The notes under the pieces were generated by a model. It saw nothing but the letters and a program-made list of their open reading frames with translations. It was not told the origin of the DNA and searched no databases. The translations under genes were made by a program, and so were the position numbers. 64,000 nucleotides of DNA, from NCBI GenBank assembly GCA_037074705.1, contig CM073590.1, positions 38,401,895 through 38,465,894 of the forward strand. Reading direction: 5' to 3'. Positions 36,227 through 47,463 of the stretch are shown here, in pieces (position 1 is the stretch's first letter; every line of letters begins with the position of its first letter). This DNA comes from Zhengitettix transpicula (lineage: Eukaryota; Arthropoda; Insecta; Orthoptera; Tetrigidae).

Positions 36227-37050
36227 TTATACAAATCTGCACCGGTAGAGCAAATATCACCAAATTTCGTACACGTGTTCTTTACGACCAGGAAACAAAC
36301 ACTGTCGGGGTGAGACATGTCTACCACCCCCAGAAGCGGGGATGCACGGGGGTTGAAATATTTAAACACGCTAAAACAGCCGATATTTTAGTTGGATAAT
36401 AATTTTTAGGGGTCCAAGATATTTGTGGTGTTTCTACCGATGTTTTCTGAATATAATTTTCATCCCCTACACCCTGGGAAAAGGGCACCCTTAGGGTTTG
36501 GGGTGGAGAATACAAATCTATACCGGTGGATCAAATTTCACCAAATTTCGTACACGTGTTCTTTGCGACCAGGAAAACAACACTGACGGGGTGAGACACG
36601 CCTATCACCCCCTGAAGCGGGGGTGGACGGGGGTGGAAATATTTGAACATGCTAAAACAGTCTATATTTCAGTCGGATAAATATTTTTAGGGGTCACAGA
36701 TATTAATAGTGTTTCTACCGACTGTTGGGGTGAGACGCGTCTACCACCCCCAGAAGCAGGTCGGGATTATCAGTAGAGCACTTTTAGGTGTTGAGTGGAG
36801 GAACGCTGCAGTAAAATAACGCGAATACAACCGAGTTTGGAGTCAAATCCAAGGTTATGGATGTCATCCAGTTCAATTATAGCATCAAATTGGCCATTTA
36901 GCGCCAAGGGGCGGGAGTGGATGGGATGGAAATTTTCTAACATGTTAAATCATCGATATTAGCGTGGAATAAATAAATGCCGGGACCATTGACGTTGATA
37001 GTATTTCTACCGATGTTGTTTGTAGGCATGATAGGGGTGGGGCTGGAGGA

Positions 37051-37672
37051 AATTTCCTTGAAAATAACGGGAAAACAACCGAGATTCGAGTCAAATCGAA
37101 GGTAATGGATGTCCCTGAATTTATTTATGACAGTCTGGACAATGCGCGGGTATCGGCTGGGTTGGGATGAGTTACCGGCTGTTTTTTGCGTCGATTAAAT
37201 ATATTTCTGGATGAATTAGATTAATAAAATTTCCCTACATGTTCTCTGTGAATAATTTCAACCCCTTTCGGACTCATAAGGGTGCACCCTTAAGGGTGGG
37301 CGTGAAGTAGCATTACATAAAAAGAAACCATAAACTATCGGGATTGTCACTGAGTTTAATTAATTTCCTTGAAAATAACGGGAAAACAACCTAGATTCGA
37401 GTCAAATCGAAGGTAATGGATGTCCCTGAATTTATTTATGACAGTCTGGACAATGCGCGGGTATCGGCTGGGTTGGGATGAGTTGACCGGCTTTTTCTTC
37501 GTCAATTAAATATATTTCGGGATGAATTAGATTAATAAAATTTCCCTACATGTTCTCTGTGTATAATTTCAACCCCTTTCGGACTCGGAAGGGTGCACCC
37601 TTAAGGGTTGGCGTGGAACTAGCATTAGATAAAAATAAACCAGAAACTATCAGGATTGTCACTGAGTTTAAT
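37051..37672 (+). repeat. 311-bp tandem duplication inside the Helitron-like element
   Basis: Two adjacent units (37,051-37,361 and 37,362-37,672) share long near-identical blocks, such as 'GTCTGGACAATGCGCGGGTA' and 'AAATTTCCCTACATGTTCTC'. The copies are far more alike than the other units of the element, so this is a later duplication. Confidence 0.9.
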
Positions 37673-38339
37673 TATGACATTAAACTTGACCGTTTAAGTC
37701 CCCGAAGCGGGAGTGGTCGGGGGTGAAAAATTTCAAACATGTTAAACGGTCGATATTTGCGATAATTATTTCCTGGTGTTAATTACTTTGAAAGTATTTA
37801 TACCGATGTTGTTTGTGTATAATTTAACCCCTGTGAGGAGAGAAAGCTTAGGAGTGGCGTGGAGGTACGTTAAATAAAATCCCGCAAAAACAACCGAGAT
37901 TCGAATCAATTCCGAGACTATGAATGTCGCTGAATCTAATTGTGACAACCTGGGTAACGCGACGGGTTTGGGAGGTGTTGGGCGGGGGAATAAATTTTCA
38001 GACAATGTAATCGGCCGATTTTTGCGTGGAATACATTCTTTTTCATTATCGCATATTTGTGGGGGTGGTCATCTTCTAACATGTAAAAACGGCCGATATA
38101 TTTAGTCAATGACTTCATCCCCCTTCGGCATGGGAGGTGAGCACATTTAGGGATAGGGTTCGAGGAGCTTTACATAATAATAGCGCAAAAGTAATTAAAA
38201 TTGGAGTCTTATGGATGGTTATAGATAAATGACATCTCGGGCAACGCCGGGCACCCAGCTAGTCTTAAATAAAAATATCTAACATAAAATTCTAGTGTGA
38301 GAGTCAGATCGTCACCATAGTCCAGGAAGTAGCGGAAGA

Positions 38340-38460
38340 TGTGTAGTAATAGACTTTCCCCATGACATTGTGTTGACGAAGCTAGACAAGACAGGTATAG
38401 ATAGGCGAGTAATACTGTGGATTAAGTAATTCCTCGTGTGTTCCGCAAAAGTCTGTAATT
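38340..38460 (+). pseudogene. LINE reverse-transcriptase fragment
   Basis: One frame reads 'DFPHDIVLTKLDKTGIDRRV' then 'ILWIK', a stop, and 'FLVCSAKV'. This matches the 'FDxVPHDxLLxKLxxxGI' segment of non-LTR reverse transcriptases, just after the first catalytic-aspartate region. It is about 35 codons with an internal stop and lies directly beyond the right end of the Helitron-like element. Confidence 0.65.
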
Positions 38461-38724
38461 AGTCAATTATTACAATTGAAACTCATTGAACGTTATGAAG
38501 TCGATGTTGAAACGTTTTGAAGTGCTTTTAATTGTATTGGACATATTTTCATAAAAATACATATTAACATAATACATCTTTAATAAATATAATCGATTTT
38601 AACATGAAACGATAATATAAAAATTTAAAGATCTATAATAAATCTATGGTGTTAAATTATATATTATAATATATTCTACACTGGAAGAGAATGTGTATCA
38701 TTGACAAATCAATTTTGTACATTC

Positions 38725-39693
38725 TCCTTCAGACGTAGTTGACAGTAGGTAGTAAAATTTAATATGCTCGTTACTTAAATTGGGATATTAGTTATAGGGT
38801 TTCACTGATATATAAAGTAAAATAATTTAGTTCATTCAGAAATTATTATTTAATAACCCAAATTCAATGAAAGGAATGAAATATAAAAAGTTCAAGTAAT
38901 AAAACGATAATAATTTACTATTTATTTTAAGGTTCGTGACAGAAAAATTGTTGGATGAGCCAAAACGTGACTAAACAATTTAATTTAACATTCGAAACAA
39001 ATTTTGATTGCCTCGTATTTCTGATATACGTTAATGACTTACCCACGACTCTATTTTATTCAGAAATAAGTCAGATGATGTACTTTTACAAAACGATCTA
39101 AACGTGCTGAGAAACTTGGCAAGAGCAATTAAAATGAAAATAAACACAAAACAGAGTGAATCCGTTTGTTTCAATAAACGATGGGCTGAATTACAGCATC
39201 GAAGTTAAGAATGTACCTCAGGGATCTTGCTGTAAGTAAATTCCTAGGGATTTATCTAAGCTCAAACGTAGGGTGGGAGGAGTTTCCGGATCTCTCTGAA
39301 TTTCATTATGAGAATTTTAAAAAAGGGCAGTTCAAAATCCGGACACATCACTTAACAAGCCACAGCAACGAAGCGACATCCGCCGGAACGGTATCGTTAT
39401 ACAAATTTGTTTTATCAAATGTCGCAATTACCAGGATCCAAATTTGTTTGGAATATTAAATTAAATTGTTTAGTCACGTTTTGGCTCATCCAACAACTCT
39501 TATTGTATTAAACCCGATTTTATTACTTGAAAGTTTTGCCTTTCATTCAAATTTAAATCTTGAAGTTTGGTTAATAAATTATAATTTTTAATTTAATTTA
39601 TTTTTTATATCAGTGAAAGCCTATAACTAATATCCCCACTTAAGTAACTATCATATTAAATTTTACAACGTATTGTCAACTACTTCTGAAGGA
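38725..39693. mobile_element. Long-inverted-repeat element with a LINE fragment in its centre
   Basis: The left arm (38,725-39,007) is a close reverse complement of the right arm (39,436-39,693). Shared strings are 'TTGTTGGATGAGCCAAAACG' near the inner edge and 'GGATATTAGTTATAGG' near the outer edge. The ends are TCCTTC and GAAGGA. The central ~430 bp holds a degraded reverse-transcriptase piece. No transposase is present. It could be a foldback or MITE-like element, or two inverted copies of one repeat that trapped a LINE scrap. Confidence 0.8.
39008..39435 (+). pseudogene. LINE reverse-transcriptase fragment inside the inverted repeat
   Basis: Three frames in turn show 'LVFLIYVNDLPTT' (the LFLIYINDLP motif before the YADD box), 'DDVLLQNDLNVL' (the YADD box with its first residues lost), then 'VSKFLGIYLSSNVGWEEF' (the (K)FLGIxLxxxLxW motif) and 'NFIMRILKKGSSK' (RT thumb/connection region). 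The order is correct for a Jockey/CR1-type non-LTR reverse transcriptase. Frameshifts make it a pseudogene. Confidence 0.75.
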
Positions 39694-41112
39694 TACTGTA
39701 AAAAATATGTAATATATTATTATAACGCAATATTATATAACACGATGTCATTAATCTAGAATATCTTTGAATTTTCGCATTATTGTTTAATGTTAAAATC
39801 TATTAAATTTATGAAAGAGGGATTATATTGCAATTTTCTAAGCATCAGTATATAATATGCGTGTTAAATACCACTCACACACAAAATAAAGTGACTTTTA
39901 ACGACACAGTTTAGATATTTAGTTGAATTTTTATAACAAAATACGATAATCTGCTAAGCGCATCAGTAATTCTAAAAATATTGATATTTCGCGGATTGTA
40001 CAAATACTCTTGTTATCAGGGATTGGGGAAAATAAATTAAAAATTAGTCATATAGAATTCAGAATATTTTTGGTCGTTACACTAATTTTCTGTTTTTTTA
40101 AAAACGTTACCTCAAGGTTAGATTTGAATGCACCCATAATCCAACGTTTCTGTAATAAATATTTAATACGTAAAGTGCGCATCTAGTTTGGCAGTGTATT
40201 CTGAAGGACAATCTTGTCTGTGGCATTGAAGTACCTTCAAAGGGACGCTGTTTTTTTAGAATAACAGTAAGAGGGCATTTCCTGGAAATCTGAGAGCGTC
40301 ATGCTCAACGCATCAAACGGAAACATAACAGCGAAATACTCGCTTAACCCTTTCAAAACGAATGGAGTCATATGCATAGGCAGGGTGCAGGGAAAGAATA
40401 AAGGAACGCACTTCCCTTGCTAAACAGTGCGAACTCTCAAACATAGAGAAAAAATGTATCTTCACGAATACAAACGAATTGTTCGACTTTGAAAACATAC
40501 TGTAAAGCGGTAGGATCAAAGGACTCATACCTCAATTTCTTTATCTTTCCCTGTCCCTTCACGCACACAGTCGTACTCAGATAAACACTACTCGACTTTT
40601 AAGTGGGGTGACAACTGAGATTTAAAGTAATTAATTTTTTTTAGCAGCGATGTTACTTTTCACATTTCCTGCGTTACGTCAACACAAACCTAAGCATTCT
40701 GGGATGTATTCAACCTCTATGGGATTAATGGGCTGAGAACAACAAATGTGTACAATTCATAACCAAGAAATAGCTAAAAAGATATATATTTGGTTTTGTA
40801 CTGCGTTTTTTTATGATAGCGGTTTTATTAAGTGAGTTATACTGATATTTGAGTCAGTTTTTCAGTCACGCGAGCAAACATGAGAACGAATGTATGGGTT
40901 TTCAATAATAAACATTACGTGGAGAACTGGAAGTTAAGGACAACTGCAAGAAGGAAGAGGAGTTGGGAGACAGATCAAGTTAACACGAGAGTATGAAGCA
41001 AGCTCAAATGAGAAAAGAGAATTTGAAACATGTGACGAAAGTACTGTGTAATTAAATTTCCAAATTCACAATACCCTATTTTCCGTTCCTGAACCTGTAA
41101 TCAACAAAATAT
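39694..41112. other. AT-rich unassigned DNA
   Basis: I see no gene or element. The 71-codon minus frame at 40,313-40,528 has no recognisable similarity. Confidence 0.45.
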
Positions 41113-41630
41113 TTTTTTAGGGTTACAGGCTACATGTGGGTAATCCACATGGCGGCTACTCCCCTTTAATAACCTAGGAAGGGTTTTGAAAGGGGGGATG
41201 CGGAAGGGTAGAGGAAGGTAGCCAAGGGTTAACTGGGACCCCCGGGAAATAGTATAAGGCTCGTACACGGCATTCGCCTAAAAGTGATGCAGGACAAACC
41301 GTAGAAAACCTGCCTCACGTAGGTTGGGCATTGGCTAATTTTCCCACGCCCTTCCAATAGCGGGAGAGGGGTTTGCTGTGGGGACGCAAAATTCCCTTCT
41401 CCGTGCCTCGACCAGTTTAGGAGGCAGTTGGCCAACTGTTCCAATGGGAACAGAAAACTCTTATCGTATGTCTAAGGTCTATGTCCCCGGAACATACACC
41501 TCTCAAAACAGGCCGAAGTGCCTCGGCTTGTGGGAACCTTAGTTCAAAAACAGAGAGAGGAAAAGGCATCCCCTAAGGTAGCCTCTCAATCTCTCCAGAA
41601 AGGTTCATCTGTGAGAGAACCTCGCAGGAT
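41113..41630 (-). repeat. Family A interspersed repeat, copy 5
   Basis: This is a nearly full-length minus-strand copy. On the plus strand it starts at the terminal T-run ('TTTTTTTAGGGTTACAGGCT') and continues to 'GAGAACCTCGCAGGAT'. It shares the 5' 'TTTGAACTAAGGTTCCCACA' block with copies 2, 3 and 6, but is more diverged in the palindromic block. Confidence 0.88.
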
Positions 41631-41685
41631 TTTTATGTGTAATCAACCAAATTTGGTGGGGAGGGGGGAATATATGTACATTTTG

Positions 41686-41692
<7 letters not shown>

Positions 41693-41748
<56 letters not shown>
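41693..41748. repeat. (GA)n microsatellite
   Basis: A near-perfect AG repeat with a single interruption. Open frames across it (41,518-41,805 plus; 41,605-41,856 minus) are artefacts of the repeat. Confidence 0.97.
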
Positions 41749-42113
41749 CAGGACGAAGAAGATGCAGGGAGATTGATGGGTGGCATCTTTGAGATTTGCA
41801 GTTAGTAAGTTTTTATTATCTTTGTTGTTGCTATTTTTGTGATATCGTAAGAACAATTTTTTAAAAATAAATTTGTTTCTATTATATAATTGTGTGGATG
41901 ATTGTAGAATAAGGGAGAAAACTTCATTAGAATTTACTTCAATATTTAGTGCGAGTAAATATTATAGTACACGACAATTCAACATTAGAGACGCTCTTTC
42001 TGAAGTATTTGGACTGTTGTTCCCCGTTGTACTGGTGGGTTTGAGTCGCGTTGTTTAGACGACACCCCAGAACGTGATTAGAATAAGTCTGCTGTCTAAT
42101 ATAAAACTTTAAT
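41749..42113. other. Unassigned DNA between repeats
   Basis: No gene is visible. AT content rises toward the (TA)n tract that precedes the LTR at 42,137. Confidence 0.45.
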
Positions 42114-42136
42114 AATATATTTATATATATATATAT
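42114..42136. repeat. (TA)n microsatellite
   Basis: A TA tract directly to the left of the LTR-like element. Confidence 0.93.
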
Positions 42137-43142
42137 TGTGGTAATTAAAAGGCAATTAGTAATCAATAATTTAAAAAATTTGGACTCGAATTGCTAGCGG
42201 CAGAAACACACAAGTTACACACAAGAATGGGCAATAATGCAACAGGTTCAAGGTATTGTAGGCCTTTGGCTCGCTGGAGGGAATGTGTAGGCCAGTCTTC
42301 GTAGAAATTGAGCAGAGATCAGTCGTCGTAGAAAGACTCATGTGGACGGTCGAATAGTTTTCGCAGAGTTGTCGTTGGATTGCGGAGTAAATTTGACGAG
42401 GTATAGTAAAGGAATTGTCGCCAAAGCATAGCAAAGAAAAGTTGTTGAGGAGATATTACTGTGTAAAGTCTTCGTGGAGAGATTACAAAATAAAGTTGTT
42501 ACATTATTGCAGAGTAAAGCAGTCATCGAGATATAACAAACTTTTGGCAAGCCAACAGTGATGATTAGTCGGTGTAAAGAATGGCCTGTTATAGAGTGTA
42601 ATGTGTGTGTGTAAGTGTTTTGAACGAGCCCAAAAATTGCCCTAGTACCTGAAATTGTAAGTCACATATTCACTAAATTCTTATTTGTAAACCATTAATT
42701 AAAGATAATTATCGCCTGATTTCGTGTTTTCTAATATCGTTCACATTTTCATGTTTGATTTGTAAATAATACTTTGAAGTCGATAATATCTTTATAGAAA
42801 ATTTGATTGTTAAAAATATTTTCTTTATTTAAATGCCCAATAAAGACCCTGAGAGAGAGAGAGAGAGTAAATTTGATATGGGAAGTTAATTACGTGATAA
42901 CTATTGTAAAATTCAATGGATAACTATTTGTAAATTTAAATATTTGTGAATTTAATAAATTAATTTGTTTGTTCATTTAAAAATTCTTATTTAGTATTAA
43001 ATATCCTTTCATTTAAAATTTAAATTATTTAAATTGATGCATTAACGTTTTATATAACTTTCTTACATTTGAAATCATTGCAAATTGGCGCCTCAACGAG
43101 ACTTTAATCATATTTAAATTTAATTCATTAGTAAATACTACA
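42137..43142 (+). mobile_element. Solo-LTR-like element, plus strand, one extra PBS-bearing module
   Basis: The element starts TGTGGTAATTAAAAGG after (TA)n and ends AAATACTACA before a second TA tract. The U3 has degenerate 'GTCGTCGTAGAAAG' type repeats. A 'GGCCTGTTATAGAGTG' block lies at about 42,581, 'AATAATTATCGCCTGATT'-type sequence at about 42,700 and 'AATAAAGACCCTGAGA' (polyadenylation region) at about 42,840. 'TGGCGCCTCAACGAG' (43,086-43,100) lies 4 nt after an LTR-end-like TTGCA, and a 60-bp module separates it from the outer end. No gag-pol follows. Confidence 0.72.
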
Positions 43143-43162
43143 ATAATATATATATATATATT
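43143..43162. repeat. (TA)n microsatellite
   Basis: A TA tract directly to the right of the LTR-like element. With the left tract it suggests insertion into a TA-rich target. Confidence 0.93.
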
Positions 43163-44164
43163 AATGGGTTAATATTTATTTTATGCCCAAAGTTGTTATG
43201 GTTCTATTTAGTTATTATAATGTATTGGTATTTATTTTCACAACCAAGGTTTATAATAGTAACTTCAATTTAAATTATATAAATTTTCTGAAGGCCTCTG
43301 GAGAAAACAAACAAAACATTACACTATATGAAGCCAAATGCAAATAATTTATTTTTACTGGACATATAATTCAAAGAGTAGTCTTTGGTCATATGTGACG
43401 TGCAGAAAGTGACAGACTCAGGCCGGCCCGCTCTTGGCGGGTTTTCTGAAATTTATCTTGCTCAGCTTGTCAAATATCTGACAACAGAAATTAAATTAAG
43501 TTGTACAGTACGGCTTTGATCAGTCGATTACTTGTTTTGCTTAATCTTTCCACAACCTCTGTTTAATTAAATATAACCCAACTATATGCTCTGTCAGAGA
43601 CAAATCTACGATCATTCCTTTATACATATCAGCATAATTATGATAAATATAATAATGATAAGTTTACCTGAGCCTAATACATCTTTATTCTACGACACCT
43701 GACTTCGTATTACAATTTGACAATAATTGCCAGTCACGATACACCATATCTTCCAAAGAGATGACAAATATAAAACCAAATTTGTGAATTTTGTGTGAAT
43801 TAATTACTATATATAATCTGAAGACATTGAAATAATAGCAACTGCACGAGTTTTGTAAATCAGAGTAAGAATATTTTATTGAATGGCGCGTTTTACTCAC
43901 TACAGCTAGCAGTTGAATTTTTTTCTGTAAAAGTTTTGAATACGTTGTTTTATAAATATTCTATTTCAGAACTTGCACACATTATGCTTAGTTTTTCTCT
44001 ATTCTTTTATTTGCTTACTACACGACCTGGAGTTACCACGAAAAGTCAGCTACGAGAAGTGATTTGTCCGTCTATTGTGTATGCATGCTATTGTGATTCT
44101 TAGTGTCAGTCGTGTTTTGAGTAAATTTTTTTTATATTAAGTAGTTCTACATTTATCTTGCTGC
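43163..44164. other. AT-rich unassigned DNA
   Basis: Nothing recognisable. Two short frames on opposite strands (43,685-43,900; 43,879-44,103) have no similarity I can name. Confidence 0.45.
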
Positions 44165-44615
44165 TCCTCTCCGTTTTTGAACTAAGGTTCCCACAAGCCG
44201 AGGTACCTCGGCCTGTTTTGAGAGGTGTATGTTCCGGGATCGCAGACCTTGGGCATACGGTAAGAGTTGTCCGCTATTCCCATTGGAATAGTCGGCCAGC
44301 TGCCTCCTAAACTGGTCGAGGCACGGAGAAGGCAATGCTGCGTCCCCACAGAAAACTCCTCTCCCGCTATCGGAAGGGCGTGGGACAAGTACCCAATGCC
44401 CGACCTACCTGATGCAGGTTTTTCTAGGGTTTTCCCTGCATTTCTTTAGGCGAATGCCAGGTAGGATCCTTAAAATATAGCCCGGGGGCCCTTGTTAACC
44501 CTTGGCTTCATTCCTCTACCCTTCCACATCCCCCTTTAAAATCCCTTCCTATGCTATTAAAGGGGAGTTGCCCAAAGTGGATTACCCTCATGTAGCCTGT
44601 TGCCCTAAAAAAAAA
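44165..44615 (+). repeat. Family A interspersed repeat, copy 6
   Basis: The copy begins at 'TCCTCTCCGTTTTTGAACTA', contains the intact core, and ends 'CTCATGTAGCCTGTTGCCC' followed by A9. It is slightly 5'-truncated relative to copy 3. Open frames: 44,267-44,449 plus and 44,182-44,388 minus, both matching those of copies 2 and 3. Confidence 0.9.
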
Positions 44616-45439
44616 TTTAAAAAAAATTCTTTTGCTTTATTTTGTTTCTATCTTAAGGAGTAATTTATTAATATGAATTGTATACGTACTTTAAATATTG
44701 CACTGTAATCTTTGTAATGTTATCGGTAGTTTTGTGTGTTCCATCGCAGTTAAATATTTAATCGTATTTTTCTTAATAATATTAATTCATTGTAAATATT
44801 AAACAGTGTTTTCAGTTATATTGTATAGGGAAAAGTTTATATTCTAGGCTAATATAACATAGTCTAGTAACTATTTGTAATTTCACGTAATGATGTATTT
44901 ATTATTTTCTCAAGTGAGGACTAATGAAATTAATAAAAGTCAAAATATGTCTATCTCGAATATTACCCATAGTAAGGAAATTTGTTCGGCTGGAAGGTTG
45001 TAATTTCATTCGGAGAAAAAATGGGACTATTCATTTAAGTTTTTGATCTCCCCCTTCACTCACCCTCAGGAGGTGGGGGATTGGGAATAAAGTTTTGTAT
45101 CACTGGATGTTCGCTTCGAGACGAACAAATTTTATTACCCACTTTTTTTTTATACAATGGTAGTTTTTGAGATTTCTCAACGTCTTCAGATAAATCAGTG
45201 TGTGTGTGAAGAACATTGAATTGCCAGTAAATTTAAACTCATTAATAAATGAATCAAAATAAAACATTGAAAACAGTAAAACAGTGTTACATTATTTTAT
45301 GGCATAACAGGAGGAAAATTACACTTTCCTACATAATGTTTAGATGATCGTTATATTAAAAGTTGCATAAAGGAAATTATCCAATGGCTATATATTTACA
45401 TGTTCGGCACATTTAGATACAAAGATACAAGGATACATT
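44616..45439. other. AT-rich unassigned DNA
   Basis: No gene or repeat boundary recognised. Confidence 0.5.
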
Positions 45440-45885
45440 TAGTGAGAATGGGTTTTCTCGACTCGCCTTTACAGAGGCATTGTTGAGGGATTGAGCACCG
45501 AGCTGGTTCAGCCGTCCATCTCAGCGCTTAGCACCAGCCCTAGACGTACAATGGACGCATAAAGCAGTTGACGAAGAAAGCTCTTCAGTCGCAGGCTCGC
45601 TAACGAGCCTCACAGTTCGTTAATTTCCCTGGACAGACGCATTAACTCTGCTTACCGCGGCAATAAAAGCTGACAAAAACATCTCTTCGAGCAGGCGTAC
45701 GGGACACTCAAATCTGCACCGAGGACCCATAAACAGCGTCACCCATTGACCTTAATTACTCCCAAATGAGCCCAGCAGCGTGGCCGGATAACACCCCACT
45801 ACTTCTTTCGCTCTTACTGAACTAAGCACAAATTTCTCATGTGATAGGACATCCCGAACGGCTCAAGCCGTCCTCTATAACTTGG
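45440..45885. other. GC-richer island, unassigned
   Basis: This block stands out from strongly AT-rich flanks. It has strings such as 'GTCGCAGGCTCGCTAACGAG' and 'CACAGTTCG', a short inverted pair GGCTCG/CGAGCC within it, and 'GACGGCTTGAGCCG'-type palindromic sequence near 45,857-45,870. No frame longer than about 60 codons covers it. It may be a conserved non-coding element, a non-coding exon or an old repeat. Confidence 0.3.
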
Positions 45886-47463
45886 AATAATTTATACATT
45901 ACATATTTGCTTCTTCAACCACATATACTTTGTGTATTTACAAATTAATCATGAAGTTGTAATTTTTTATGTTATGTCACTAAATATTATTGAAAGCTTA
46001 AAAATATGTTCAATTTCGCCATTTTTGAGAATTTCCAGTACTTCTATTAATAACGTGTTTCTATTATGATTATTAGTGTAACCATTTTATATGCAAAAAA
46101 TAAAAAATGTTCACAACCATAAGTTTGAAATATTTAATGAAAATAATCTGTTGGTGGCACATTTACATAGTAGTATATATATCTTATTGAACATAAATAA
46201 ACACAACTATATTTTCGAGTACTTAGCGAAATTAATTCTTAGGGGTTATTTTACTTTTTATTTTACATAACGTTTATGTGCAAATAATTTCCTTTCGTCG
46301 GGTATTGTCAGTATTGTATTGTCAATAGTCCTGCTTTAGTTATTTAATAAACATATGAGACTACGATAAATTTCTTTTCTCCAGATTTTGCGAAGTTTCC
46401 TCAGGAATTCCGGCGCCCAGAAGACCGTGAGTTCCCAGGGACTTAGTATCAGTCATGTAAACCCCGTAGTGCGAGTTTCCAACGAAAATATTGAGATTTG
46501 TGAGAATTATGATTTTATTGGGCAGCATCATCGTTGAATATCCAATGCGCGGTACATTTGATCACCCTCTGGTCTGAAGGGAAGTCAGAACATTAGTTTT
46601 CGAGAGACTTAGAAAGTCAGTAATTTGGCAGAAGGACAAGCGGAAAGGCTGCTGGTATGAGACAGTGGACTTAGCAATTTAGTTATGCATGAATCATAGT
46701 TGAATTTGAAAGATAGTTGCGGTGAAATACACTTGTGTGGGAAGGCACTTGCCAATTGAAAAGATGTAAGGAAGAAAGATACTTATTTGAGTTATAAAAT
46801 CAAAGTTTTGAATTACAGACAGCAATAGAGCCGAGAGTTGAATTTATACGAGTTGAGTTTAGTTGGGAGTTGCCAGGGGAATTAATATTTGAACGAGCAC
46901 TCGTTATTCTGGACTACGAGATGAAGTTGAAAGATGAAAAGAGAACTGTGCGATCCTGTCCATGGTATTCCGTAACAGTTCAGCTAAGGCAGACGAGCAA
47001 ACTAGCGAAATTTCGCTACCTGAGGAAGGCGAATTATCTTTCGGGTCACGGAATATTTTGTAAATGGATCATCAATAATTTGTTTGTTATTAATATCTAA
47101 ATTTTTAACTGCTGTATTATTTAATTTACCACAACATAAATAATAAGAAATTAATCCGTAATTTTTTGAAGATTGTGGCTTCCAGTGAAGGAATAAAAGT
47201 AAACATAGAGTAATAATTTATTACAGTATATAACAGTCGTGCTACAAAATTTTGGACATAATTTTTCTTTTCTATTTACTTGTATCTTAATTTCAAAATA
47301 GAATCTTAAGTCTCCCTCATTACAGTGTTGAAACCTAAATAACAATACACTCATAAGAATTGTAGCCTTAGATTATTCATGACATGTGGGTATATGGAAA
47401 AATCACATGACTCTCGACTCCATAATCAACTTTTCTGCAAATAAAATGTGGTCCTGGGGAAAT
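45886..47463. other. Unassigned DNA with a possible microexon
   Basis: A good acceptor ('AAATTTCTTTTCTCCAG') ends at 46,384 and a consensus donor GTGAGT starts at 46,427, defining a 42-nt candidate exon. Nothing nearby confirms a gene. The purine-rich stretch 46,500-47,050 resembles the U3 of the LTR family in style but I found no matching ends. The 76-codon frame at 46,870-47,100 is unrecognised. Confidence 0.3.

Larger units (their letters stand above)
36147..38263 (+). mobile_element. Helitron-like non-autonomous element
   Basis: The left end TCTTATAAATAAAAAAAG is a variant of TCTAATAAATAAAGCAGAGC seen in the other two elements. The right end is 'CGGGCACCCAGCTAGT'. A 5'-TC and a 3'-CTAGT end preceded by a short GC-rich hairpin ('GGGCAACGCCGGGCACCC') are typical of Helitrons. 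The 5' portion holds a TATG/TTTG minisatellite (36,163-36,226), then 'AAATTTCGTACACGTGTTCT', then diverged ~280-bp units ('CTACCGATGTTGT', 'CGGCCGATATTTGCG', 'CCCCGAAGCGGGAG'). No Rep/helicase is encoded. The small frames (36,172-36,680) repeat between units and are not genes. Confidence 0.75.

Noticed and set aside
41518..41856. Frames with long Arg-Glu or Ser-Leu runs
   Set aside because: They are translations of the (GA)n microsatellite.
2639..43162. Possible CRISPR array from evenly spaced repeats
   Set aside because: The repeats are microsatellites, LTR modules and transposon units. There are no short identical repeats with unique spacers and the DNA is clearly eukaryotic.
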